DNA from: Aldrovandia affinis
Lineage: Eukaryota > Chordata > Actinopteri > Notacanthiformes > Halosauridae
Direction: 5' to 3'
Assembly: GCA_029706075.1 (NCBI GenBank)
Contig: JAINUG010000108.1
Coordinates: 2,356,001-2,420,000 of the forward strand
DNA length: 64,000 nt
Position numbers and translations under genes: made by a program. Each line of letters starts with the position of its first letter. Position 1 is the first letter of the stretch. The notes under the pieces were generated by a model. The model was not told the origin of the DNA, did no database searches, and was given only the letters and a program-made list of their open reading frames with translations. Positions 1 through 10,194 of the stretch are shown here, in pieces.

Positions 1-2
1 AG

Positions 3-218
3 AAAACTCCACTGAGAAGCTTTGACGAATCCGGCAGGAAGAAGATTGCCCCGAAACAGAGAGTGATAAAAGCGCTGAAAACTAAAAGCAAAATGAATTT
101 CTCCGTTAGTCTGAAGGAAGTCGGACTGGCAGACTTCCTACTTGGGGTCGCCGTGAACGGCAATAGAGTTGCTACTGGCATTTTTCCTTGTCGAACAACA
201 AAAAAAAAGAATAAATGA
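3..218 (+). other. Unrecognised open reading frame entering from the window edge
   Basis: The frame is open from the first bases to a TGA at 216-218, about 71 codons with no stop, and has no start inside the window if it is an exon. The peptide is basic at its N-side (many K and R) and has a hydrophobic patch near residues 40-50 (LADFLLGVAV). I recognise no domain. An open frame of this length can arise by chance in a 64-kb window. It could be the end of a truncated exon or a chance frame in the CpG-bearing DNA that follows. Confidence 0.15.
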
Positions 219-1939
219 ATTAAATTCACAGATCAGTTTAAGTCGAGGACGGGTAACTCTCCGGTCAATATATTCCGCTTTCCATTTACGAGGGATCTTG
301 TATTGTAGAAGTACAAAATGATTTTTTTTTTAAAGTTGTGATACTGAGTAGCTAGCTTGTGCCCTGCTGTTTCAACTACCCATGCTGAAACACATCTGCA
401 AAAAGTCCTCTCTGCACTGAGTACAGAACGGAAGGAATGGCAGAAATGTGTTATTGACAGCCTCGCTTGTCCAATCGCTTTGCTCTGTCAGCCTATTACA
501 ATTGTGGGCGTGTTTTCCGGATTTGTAAAGGTGAATCTTGCTTGTGTTTGATGTCTTGTTCGAACTTTATTGGTCACGGTTAGCGTTGCATAAAGAAGTA
601 GAAGTAGAATTCACATTTAAACTTTAACGTGGAAACATTGTCATTGACAGTTTACCGATGTTAGCTCGTACTTAGCTTATATAAGTTATCCACTATCCGC
701 GATAACGAAGACAATAGTTGCGTTGCTACCATACTTTTTAAGGCGTCGCTCGCCTTTAAAACGACGCCCGAGGAAAAAACGTAACAGTACCGGTATACAG
801 AAATCAGATGTCTCTTATCAGCTGCTTGCTAGCAATCGTTTAGCCAACGGTCTGTTCAGAGGTTATAGTAACGTGTGGACGAATTCGTCACGTCTAATCT
901 ATCGTCTCGTGCTTATCCTCGTGCCTATTGAAACGATTCATTCGAGTTTAGAGTGAGGTTTAAACTGACAGTCAAACCTAACATATGATATATACTTGAA
1001 TGTGATAATACACCATCGTCCATCTATCAATTTATTAGTGGGGACATTTTTTCTTTTAAATATCCTATGTGCATGTAGCTTTCTATACGTTCTATTCCAA
1101 AATCAGTGCTGTGCAGGTATGGGGTTGCCGCGCTAATCAGTATCTTAGGCATCCATGTAATGATTCAATACTAGCCTAGCAACACGTTTAGCGCCACGTA
1201 ATTGCATGAAACGCAACACAAAATTAGCGGTCCAACCCATGGGTATATTATGGTTTAGTCCTGAAATTTCAATATGTAGCCTACATGTCAATTGAAATGC
1301 ATGTCCTCTGTCGCATTATCATACTATTGTTCATTATATAGCCTAACGTTGTGTAAATCAACTGAATATGTACACTTATTATAATAATTGTTTGACAAAG
1401 TTACTTAATTAATTTGTTTAAAAGCAATAAATATTGGTATTTGATGGTAATTTTAAAGTGTTATTGCAGAATACCCCGCCCCTCCCCAGTGAAATATAAT
1501 AGTTGAATCGTGCTCTTGCAGTTCATTGTAAGGTATTGTGCGTACTGTACATATGAATCAAGGTAATGTTGTAAAATAATGTTTAACACTGAGTTTTGTG
1601 ATATAGTGTTGCTTTCACAGATAATTATTGCATGCATTATCATTACAAGTATGCAATTTTTAGTATGATAGTATGATGCGGGTATATTGGGTATAAGGAT
1701 AATTGTCAGGCACCATGTGTAGGCCTATGCTAAAACACTTGTATGCATGCGGTTTAGCACTTTTCAGCATGCAGCTAATTTACTGTGCTTGTCCTTTGTA
1801 CTCTGGGTGCTCAGGTTTCAGCATGTGCTTTATATGTCCAGCTGTACACACACTGCTGTTTTGGTCTAGGTACAAGAAATAAAGAAATGAAAGCTTATAC
1901 GATTTTTTTAACTGTAAAAATACTTGTTGTTGGCTGTTA
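219..1939. other. Unique DNA with a CpG-bearing patch at about 640-960
   Basis: No gene or repeat is recognised. The part from about 640 to 960 carries clearly more CG dinucleotides than its surroundings (for example ggcgtcgctcgcc and aacgacgcccg). After it the sequence becomes AT-rich with many TAATTA-like strings. The two short frames here (357-551 and 723-956) have no recognisable protein similarity. The patch could be a promoter or first-exon region of an unseen transcript, but this is not shown. Confidence 0.3.
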
Positions 1940-2072
1940 TTGAATGCTGAAGAGGGCACTAAAAATGGTGTTAGCTGGTGAAACTATCTACAGCTCATGC
2001 AAGTGGTGTCTTTCAGAAGAGATGCTAAACAAGGTACTAATTCACAGTGGTCAGTAATGATCCATGGGATCT
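1940..2072 (+). repeat. Teleost interspersed repeat fragment, copy 1
   Basis: This segment contains 'tggtgaaactatctacag', 'tttcagaagagatgctaa' and 'cacagtggtcagtaatgatcc'-type text that recurs at 2367-2485 in the same orientation. The wording resembles the familiar fish repeat in which 'gcatctttcagatgagacgttaaac' is followed by 'ctgtggtcattaaaaatcccatgg'. It is probably the 3' part of a LINE or SINE. The family is recalled from memory, not searched. Confidence 0.6.
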
Positions 2073-2254
2073 GCATCAGTGAGCTCAAATCTGAAAGTGT
2101 ACTACTCTAAATCACAATTACAGTAGGTGTACTGTATATGCTATAAGTATATTTAGCCATAGAAGCGAGTTATTATTATCACCTCATCATAATTTTGGAT
2201 CACAGCTATGGGGAAATACAATTTGACCATCCCCACACCCCTTTGGCTACTTGG

Positions 2255-2302
2255 CTGTATTTATTTAGCAGACACTTAATCAAAAGCAACTTACATGGCC
2301 AC
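2255..2302 (-). repeat. Degraded SINE/LINE tail fragment
   Basis: The text 'atttagcagacacttaatc' followed by 'aaaagcaacttaca' is a worn version of the tail seen at 7488, 11484 and 22280 (catttagcagatgcttttatccaaagcgacttaca). Only the tail module is visible. It lies between the two copies of the neighbouring repeat. Confidence 0.6.
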
Positions 2303-2366
2303 ATACGACAAGAGCAATATATAACAGTCCATAACAGTTAACAAGCTGTGCTGAAAAGTTCTAAAG

Positions 2367-2580
2367 TTCATAAATGCCGAAGAGGGCAGTTGGTGAAACT
2401 ATCTACAGTTCTTGGAAGTGGCATCTTTCAGATGAGATGCTAAGCAAGGTACTAACTCACAGTGGTCAGTAATGATCCCATGGTACTTATTGAAAGAGTA
2501 CAGGTGTTGACCCAGGGGTCCTGGTGAAAATCCCAAACTGTCACAATCTGGCTACTTAATCACCTTCTTATGTCAACTCC
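2367..2580 (+). repeat. Teleost interspersed repeat fragment, copy 2
   Basis: This is the second, longer copy of the repeat at 1940-2072. It continues through 'gatcccatggtactt', 'gagtacaggtgttgaccc' and 'gtcctggtgaaaatccc', which follows the module order of the same fish repeat. The two copies are about 430 bp apart in direct orientation. This fits either two insertions or a duplication that included the intervening tail fragment. Confidence 0.65.
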
Positions 2581-4050
2581 TTTTTGACACGTGAGATGTG
2601 AAAACTTCTATTTCTGTCGTCCTAAGCAATATAATTATAGGTAGCTTGTGAGTCTTGTTATTTGTACTTACTTTGACATTTTTTTCATACTTTGAATCGT
2701 GAGCTGCACCTTGAATCGTGATCTGCACCCACCCACACAATTTTACATTGAATGTTTATCACTGTCCTGTTAAATGTGTATCACTGGAATCTGCTATGTT
2801 ACCCTGGATACGGGCCAAATAAAGAAATGACACCGACTGGTGTAGATGGAGTTTGTCAATAACAACTGCATAGTCATGTAACGTCTTTCTTCATCTGGAG
2901 AAACAACAGACACAAGAGCTCACTAAGAACCTTTAGCCTCAGGATTCTAAAGGTTTAATGGGTACACTACCTTTACATTAATTAGTAAATCTCCACCTCC
3001 GGGGTGGTGGGTTGGACTTATTTTTAGAGAAGATAACAGTCACGGTTCCAGAAGACCCAGGCAGGGTGGTGTTTTTCTTCTTCCCCTGCAAAGTCATATC
3101 AAATGACTCAATATATAAAAAAGCATGTTAGATGGAAAGAGAGGCGACAGGGTCTGAGTTCCATCACACTACACTGCGGTTTGTTTGACATATTCCCTCT
3201 TTCACCTATCAACGAGAGATACCCACTGCTATCGTCTGTCACAAGGAGTCAAATCAGCTGCGTTCTAGCTCCTATACTGCGAGGCTGTGAGTCTACTTAT
3301 GATGACATTTTCAGAAGTAATAGAGATCTTCTTTTTACTACATTGTCTGGCAGGAGGTGACCAATGCTACAATGCTGTGTGTTTATTTTGGGATCCTCTG
3401 TGTTTGTGGGATAGGAATGCTTTAAGCACAACCTGTATCAATAATATATGGACACTTTCTCAAAGCCTCACACAAACCGTTTGGGACTGTTGACATCTGG
3501 TGCAAAGGATTGTCTCATTTTAAGAGAGATTTTATACCCCACTGGACTAATATCAGTGCAGCTTCTCATAATCCAAATCATCAGATTATTAATTTAATTT
3601 ATTACTCAGGTGCTATGTGACACCTTTTGGTTGAAGGTTGCATCATCAAGACTCTATAGGCTGAGCTAATGGAGTCCATTCCTTGATGCTCAGATATAGT
3701 TCTTAAAAAAGCATTTCCTATCAGGACCTTTTTGCTTGCTTTGAGCCCAAGAATCTTGCCTTTTCATAATTTTGTTTTGTTGCTACAATCTACAACATGA
3801 ATTCATGGCACCAGGTGCTACGGAGGCTTGGGCCTGAGGTGTGCACTACCTACTGCTAGAACTGTTTATTTCTGTTGCACTGTATCATTCCGCATGTATA
3901 ATTACATAAGACTGTAAGTGCCTGTTTGGTCCCTGGAGTCTGGGTAAGGGGCTGTGGTTTGGGTTTAAGGTTGTCAGGGGTGGTAGGGTTAGTGGGATGG
4001 TGGGATGAGATGAAAGAAGCTACAGGGTTATGGTCGTTTGTTCTCCTTTT
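2581..4050. other. AT-rich unique DNA
   Basis: No gene, RNA or clear repeat is seen. The frames at 3103-3360 and 3287-3493 overlap each other in different frames, and neither has recognisable motifs. Confidence 0.4.
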
Positions 4051-4079
4051 ATGTATTTCTTTCTTTCTTTCTTTCTTTG
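4051..4079 (+). repeat. (TTTC)n microsatellite
   Basis: About six TTTC units lie directly against the left target duplication of the SINE that begins at 4094. Confidence 0.9.
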
Positions 4080-4093
4080 TGAACAATGTTTTT

Positions 4094-4470
4094 CTTGTTT
4101 TTTTTACATTTGTTTCAGATTTTTTCCCATTTGGTAGCCAATTGCACCCTCTATTTATTTTGATTAACCCTCCCCACACGGGTCCGTCGCTCGACTACTC
4201 GAGGCAAGCCAATTCTCCGTGGGCAGCGACCTCCTCCGAAACGGAACTTGCCCACAAACCCACATTCTGGAGACTCCCTTTCCGTGCTTCTCGGCGGCCC
4301 CAAGCCGGCTCTCTGTCCCCCTGGGGCAGACAGCCAAATGCCGCCCCCACTCGGGCTGACGACCAGGGCCGGTCTGGTAGAGACGCGGGTTTCGAACAGT
4401 CCTTGCAGCGCACACCACACCGGACCAGCCAAAGTGTAGTGCGTTAGACCGCTACGCTATCCGCCACCCC
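4094..4470 (-). mobile_element. tRNA-derived SINE, family SINE-1, copy A
   Basis: Read on the minus strand, this starts with a pol III-type head containing tagcgtagcgg (fits the A-box consensus TRGCNNARYGG), then a B-box-like tgttcgaaacc. A GC-rich body with 'ccagggggacagagagcc' follows, and the tail reads 'ttggctaccaaatggg' then 'aaaaaatctgaaac'. The insertion is flanked by a near-perfect 15-bp target duplication, 4079-4093 and 4471-4485 (gtgaacaaNgttttt, one mismatch), so the ends are well fixed. Frames called here on both strands are shadows of the SINE. Four other copies lie in the window. Confidence 0.9.
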
Positions 4471-4485
4471 GTGAACAAAGTTTTT

Positions 4486-4667
4486 ATAAAACGTTGGATA
4501 TATACAAAGCACAAGCACAGCCATTACAATAAGAACAACCAAAGGGGGTCAATCACACAGAATGAAAGAAAAAGAGAGGGCGGGTGGAGGCCCTTGCACA
4601 TTTTGCGTAACAGATCTGAATCCACTGAGCAACAGGCCAACTTGGATCAAAAAAGGTCACTCAGTTA
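4486..4667. other. Short spacer between two SINE-1 copies
   Basis: Nothing recognised. Confidence 0.4.
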
Positions 4668-5061
4668 TTTAAAAAAATATATTATTTATTTTCTGTTTTT
4701 GATATTTATTCCCCATTTTTTCTCACAATTTTTTTAGTAGCCAATTATACCCTCTTTTTCATGTCAATTATCGTACGAGAGCTCGCTATCGTATGTAGTC
4801 CCAAGACCAGTAGTGGGTGCTGCACCTCTTCCTCAGAGACAGCACCCACCAAGCGAAGCCATCACCGTGACACACAAGACCCCTCATATATGCAGCGAGC
4901 TCATATTGGCTTCCCTCCCCCCTCCCTGGGACGGACAGCCAATTGCTGCCCCCTAATGGCACTCCCAGCCAGAGCAGAGCTGGCGCGGTCTAGTGGGATC
5001 AAACCCCGGTCGCAATGGGCAACGTCGGGCGTTCTTACCGTTACACCACCGGGGAGGCCCC
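4668..5061 (-). mobile_element. tRNA-derived SINE, family SINE-1, copy B
   Basis: This has the same head-body-tail order as copy A on the minus strand. The head is 'ggcctccccggtggtgtaac' with 'gaccggggtttgatccc' as the B box, followed by the body text 'ggcagcaattggctgtccg' and 'ccagggaggggggaggg', and the tail is 'gggtataattggctac' then an A/T-rich end. The flanks share only 'cagtta' (4662-4667 and 5062-5067), so the target duplication is weak and the left end is uncertain. More diverged than copies C and D. Confidence 0.85.
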
Positions 5062-5700
5062 CAGTTAGTGTTTTCATCTTTTTACACCCATTTACATTCT
5101 TTCTTGTTCTTTTGCTGTGCTTGTTGTATAACATGTTATATCGTTGTGCCACCTTAGATATCTAAAATAAATAGTTGATGAAAAAAATCATTTTCAAAAT
5201 GCTCAATTTAAATTATTTAAGACATTAGGCACAGTTTACACTATTCCAACTGTCTGATCTATCTTGTCAAACTTGGAAAAGATATAATTTGTGACAAATG
5301 TAAAAACAGTCACTGTCTCTGGTTTGATGAGATATTTTCGATTGAAAAACGAACTCAGGGTAATTTGCCCTGCAAAGCCGCGTATCTAGTCAGTTGTTAA
5401 GTAGGCCATATCACCCAGCTGTTTTGTTCCTTGCTATCTCTTCAGTCATAGTCCAAATATAACTAGTATTGAATAAGGTTCAGCCACCATTGCCTTGTCC
5501 CCCAGGCCAGATGGACTCATTTGTGCAGCGTTGTGGCAAAAAAAAGAAAAGCAGCCAGAGAGAAGGGCTTCTAATTGGATGGAGCTTTACATTTAAGCTC
5601 TTACTCCCCAATCCATTTCAATTAATTCAGAATCAAATATACAGCATCTTTCAGAAAATAAAAGATTCTAATCATGAACTTTTAATATGATGTCATAGTT

Positions 5701-5730
5701 TATTTTTATGATGCCAACATCATAAAAATA
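5701..5730. repeat. Perfect AT-rich hairpin
   Basis: The arm tatttttatgatg (5701-5713) is followed by the loop ccaa and then catcataaaaata (5718-5730), an exact reverse complement of 13 bp. It could form a cruciform or RNA hairpin. It is too short for a microRNA precursor by itself. Confidence 0.8.
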
Positions 5731-5754
5731 GAAGTTCTGTGTGCTGGAGGGGGC

Positions 5755-5791
5755 ATGTGTGTGCATGCATGTGTGTGTGTGTGTGTGTGTT
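5755..5791 (+). repeat. (GT)n microsatellite
   Basis: An interrupted GT run (tgtgtgtgcatgcatgtgtg and onward), ending before a poly-A stretch. Confidence 0.9.
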
Positions 5792-7479
5792 TGAAAAAAA
5801 AGGTTCCATTGTAAATGTTCATGCAACGTGCAGCAGGTAAACACTGTATTCAAGTCAGTTGAGGTCCGAAATGTAGTGCTTCATCAGAGGCCTCCATGCA
5901 TCTGTTTTCTGCACCAGTGAGCTCAAATCTTTATCTTTCTTGTTATTTCCCAATGGATCCAACAAGATTTCTGCAGGAAGAAAGAGATTTGAACATGCTG
6001 TCCTTATAGGAATAAATCCTAGAATGCCTGATAACCTACAGAAAGTTGATTTGGGGGAAAAGTTCTGTTGTTTGTGTTGTTGATCCTTGTGATGGTGTTT
6101 TTGTTCTGTCTTTAATGAGGCAATAATGTTAAACAGCCTCAAGATAATTAGCACATGTCCTTTGTCATTTGGAAGTAGGATTAGTACAAAAAAGTAGGTT
6201 ATCAAGTTTTTCTAGAACACCCTTTAAATGTTTTTCCTCTAGATTTCATAATTGTTTTGTGAAATACAACAGTATTTCAAAGTGACATTTACCACAGTTA
6301 CTGTGCATCTACGTACAATTTGTTCATCCTAACATTTGGTTATATGTTCATAATTTATTAGACTATTTGACAATACTACATAATTATGTCTGTGATGCGA
6401 TATGCGATAGAGTAGTGCAATATCTGTCTGCTCAGTCTATTGTTTTCATTACATTTATTTACTAATGTTTATATGTTTATAATTAGCCATTTGTGATTTG
6501 TATTTTACCGAATTACACAATATAATAATTACACAATTATCTGAAAGCATAATTGCTCAAGGTTTGTTCTTGTGCACCAAACGTGAAAAGGTTTTCTATC
6601 TTTCCATTTTGTAGAGCAACATAAATGGTCTCAATTACCGCCTGGAATGCAGGTCCTTCCTCCAACCCTCCTGAGATTTACTAAGAAATTAAGCAGCCAT
6701 GGCCAGGCCAGATAATTGCATTGATTTACCAATGGGACTTTTTGAGCATTATTACAATATAAATGAAGAGATCAGGTGTTAGTGTCAGCTGAATAAAATG
6801 ACCAAATTATTCTATGAAATGGATGCTGGGTACAGAGATGGCCAAAATGGCACTGACTAAAAATTATAACCCAAAACTTTCATTTCAAATGTGACTCTGG
6901 TTGAAGTAACAGTAAAAATAGTTCAAACAAATAGGCAATGACAGCATTAGATATGGAATTGAATCTTAAGTGCAGCGTATGACATGGTAATGATGGTAAT
7001 GGGGGTCTGTGTCTATGTCCTAATGCAGTAGAGCCACAATGGCTGACTGTTTTAGTTATGGTTATTAATGGGACGCACGTCTTCCGCAATAATTACATAA
7101 TGGTTTCTTAATTTACATAAGGTATTTATTTCAGTAAAACTGGAGACTTGCCGTTGTCAGGACAACATGACCCGGTGCCCTGTCGTTCACGTCGCTCGTG
7201 TTTTCTGGTGTTCTAGCATTGCGCAGGCAAAGCAGACATTACTGACTCATCATTTCCTGTATGTTTCATTGGGAAACCATCCACCCCCATGCACAACCAG
7301 CCCACAGAGTGATATAATAAAACAGGTGGGAAACGCAAGAGGGAGAAGCGAATAGGAAAAGGTGGAGCTTGAGCATTGCCACCGCGCAGATTTTTGGAAT
7401 GGAGCATGCGGCCTATGGTAACTCTGCGTTGACTTGACTGTACAGTACCAGTGTTGGCAGCAGCCCCTTCTGTATGCAA

Positions 7480-7632
7480 TATAATAATATACGCCATTTA
7501 GCCTTTTTATCCAAAGCGACTTACAGTAGCGAATGCATACATTTTCAGTATGTGTGGCCCCAGTGGGGATTGAACCCACAACCTAAGTGTTGCCAACGCT
7601 GTGCTCTACAAACTGAGCCACAGAGAACCACG
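7480..7632 (-). mobile_element. tRNA-derived SINE, family SINE-2, copy a
   Basis: On the minus strand it begins 'gtggttctctgtggctcag' (A-box-like) and 60 bases later carries ggttcaatccc, a perfect B box. It then runs through 'cacatactgaaaatgtatgc' to a tail with 'taagtcgctttggataaaa'. The tail is the L2-type LINE tail common in fish. Part of the tail (the 'gcgtctgct' portion) is deleted. Sister copies are at 22268, 46476 and 52336. It is not a functional tRNA gene because it lacks an acceptor-stem partner and continues into the LINE-like tail. Confidence 0.88.
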
Positions 7633-8555
7633 TATGTGGAGACAGATGAGTAACCAGTGATGTATCCTCTGCTTGCATTCCCGGTTGCAGTGTACATACT
7701 GGGAGGCGCCTGTGCTCACCTGCTCCTTTCCTGCAGGGGAGACAGCAGGAGTCTCTCAGGCTAGGACCTCATGCAGGGAACCACGCCCACTCAACACCTG
7801 CAGTACCGCCCGCCTGCAGTGCAGAGCACGCTGTGGATAATTCATCACATTTATAATGGTATCACACTGGAGCTCATTTCATACATCCTTTTTAATGCTA
7901 GCTATTTTTAACATCGATTGATATTTTGGTTTTCTTTATTGGAAGGAGATAAGAGACTAATTTAAGAGTTTAAAAGAACATAAAGTGAAATAAAATATTA
8001 GTTTCTTTCAATTTGACGGCACACAAATTGTAAGCTGTTGCACATATTTTATTGTCAGTTAAAGCATATAATTCTGTCTGTACTGTTTTGTATTTGTATA
8101 TCTCAATAGTTGTCAATGTAGTGCGATCTACATCGGTCAGATATAAAGGCTAAATTAGCATAATGCTAGATGTAGATTAATTAGGCCTAATTTATATGTA
8201 AACGCCTTGTCCATGTTAAAAATGTGTGGCTTATATGGTGCAATGATTTCATAGTTTATAAACGCCTGTAGAAATCACTACTCAGCATAAATATTTATAC
8301 TTTTAGTCGTAGTTGATGTTATTTCAGAGATTGTAAAAACAGCACATCTGAAAAGTTGATATTTGACACATTTTGTGAGTATGCATCAAAAACCAATGTG
8401 GTCTCTGTAGAATCAGTTTTTTGAAACAGCAAGCTCTTTATATAAAAAGGTTGCATAATGTCTTATGGGAAATACAACAGTATTGAAATGATGGTGTATA
8501 AACAGTAATATCCCAATTACTACACCACTATTTCTAGGTCGGTTTCAGTCTGCCT
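7633..8555. other. Unique DNA, GC-rich at first, then AT-rich
   Basis: About 7640-7850 is GC-rich and contains several CTGCAG strings (for example cctgcagtaccgcccgcctg). The rest is AT-rich. No gene or known repeat is recognised. Confidence 0.35.
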
Positions 8556-8575
8556 AAAAGAAGCAAATGTTTTTT

Positions 8576-8936
8576 TTGTTTAAAAAATATATATTTTCAG
8601 ATTTTATCCCAATTGGTAGCCAATTACTCCCGCTATTCTTAGGTCAATCCCCTCCCTCGTAGTTTGCTGCCATAGCCCTGTGACCGGCAGTGACAAAGGC
8701 GAAGCATCATCTTCTCCGAGACGGCACGAGTGCTGTCGACTGTGACTCCGGCACCCTAGAACCACTCCTGTGCGCAGCGAACAGTGTCGGCTTCCCTCCC
8801 CCCTCCCTGGGGCGGACAGCCAATTGCCGCCCCGGTGGCACTCCTGGCCAGAGCCGACTCTGGCGCGACAGGGAATCGAACCCCGGTCGCCGTGGCCAGC
8901 GTCGGACGTTGAAACCACTTGACCACGCGGGAGGCC
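8576..8936 (-). mobile_element. tRNA-derived SINE, family SINE-1, copy C (young)
   Basis: A full-length minus-strand copy. The head is 'ggcctcccgcgtggtcaag', the B box ggttcgattcc is perfect (8872-8882 on the plus strand), the body carries 'ggcggcaattggctgtccg', and the tail reads 'attggctaccaattggg' then 'ataaaatctgaaaat'. It is bounded by a perfect 20-bp target duplication (8556-8575 and 8937-8956). The intact promoter and exact duplication mark a recent insertion by L1-like target-primed reverse transcription. Confidence 0.95.
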
Positions 8937-8956
8937 AAAAGAAGCAAATGTTTTTT

Positions 8957-10194
8957 AACGCCACACCACCACACACTATTTTTCCGGTTGTAGCACTCCC
9001 ACACCACCAATTAGCCATTAGCCAATCAATCAACCAGCCATGTTGACAAGGTGGACGTTAATATTGCTGTGCTCTGAACCCCATAAATCACACATCCATG
9101 TTCTGTAGACCCCTGCCTGATGGCACATGTCTGTACAGTGTCATTTCCTGCTGATGTTTATGAAATATGACTGTCCGTTAAAACTGTCCATCGCATTTGT
9201 GTTGAGGTACTTCGGCATTGGCTTTTACAATGACAAGATAAATGTGCAAGCCCATGCTTTTCAATATCTGTGAGACACTGTCCTCTCCCTCACGAGACAC
9301 ATAAGCGCGGAAGTGACTACATTTTGCCAGCTTGGGATTTTGACGACAGAAACAAGAGGTCAAAGAGCATACAGTATAGCAGCAGAAACCAATAATGCAT
9401 AATTTAATTTACATTAAACAGTCTGTCTTGTCAAATTTGAGAACCGCTTCACCACAACCCATCGCAACAAGTAAAATAAAGACTGTTAGTAAATCCTTTG
9501 CCAGAATAGGAAGGAACACAATTTTTAGTCCCCCATGGATAAATCTTCGGTGATGTTCAGGATTCCCCTTCCGGAGAATATGCTTTCATTACAGTTTCCA
9601 CTAGATAATGAAATCTCAGCAAGCAGGGGCTTACTCAATAAGCATTTCAAAAAACAACCTAGAGGCCTCTTCGTAAGCACAATTTCCACAACACCCTGAG
9701 TGTTACTCTAGATCAAGTGAAATTGACCCATGTTATTTGACTTGAGTCAAGTGATCCACAAAATTGCTAGGATGTTTTAGTTTTTTTACCTGAGAACTGA
9801 ACATATCGTCTGGTTTGAAACATCCATTGATCTGGCCAGTTAATGCACTGGTAAATTGTGGGTAATTGTACACAATCCCTTTACATATGCTCGCTTCATT
9901 TTCTAGAAAAGCTTTGTCAGCCCAGAGAGAGGACCACCAGTAACATTTTACAGATGAGAAACCCTTACTCACGTGTCACAGGAGGGGGTGGGGGATGAAT
10001 GTGAAGAGGTACATAGCTGAGCTGTCATAGCACCATGTCACTAAAAGGTCTGGACCCACCCACCGGCCCACTGTGTCCCACAGCCAAGCTCAGGCAGTGC
10101 CTCACAGGTAGCACAACGACAGTGCATTTGCAGCCAAAAGGTCACATCTCTCAGGTGTTTACATATACGCGCTTTTCTTTTCTTTTGTATAAAC
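8957..10194. other. Unique DNA without recognised content
   Basis: Nothing is recognised. The short frames at 9178-9363 and 9733-9972 on the minus strand have no motif. Confidence 0.4.

Larger units (their letters stand above)
5062..7479. other. Unique AT-rich DNA with a hairpin and a GT microsatellite
   Basis: No gene is recognised. It holds a perfect 13-bp-stem hairpin at 5701-5730 and a GT run at about 5755-5791. The frame at 5855-6205 on the minus strand (116 codons) has a hydrophobic start but no motif I can name, and I treat it as chance. Confidence 0.4.

Noticed and set aside
3926..4447. 173-codon plus-strand frame
   Set aside because: Its second half is the reverse strand of SINE-1 copy A and the first half includes the (TTTC)n microsatellite.
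4901..5165. Frames of 83 and 134 codons
   Set aside because: They cover SINE-1 copy B.
7488..7632. tRNA gene on the minus strand
   Set aside because: A- and B-box-like words are present, but there is no cloverleaf acceptor stem and the sequence runs into a LINE-type tail, as in sister copies. It is a SINE.
8604..9046. Frames of 84-118 codons on both strands
   Set aside because: They cover SINE-1 copy C and its flanks.
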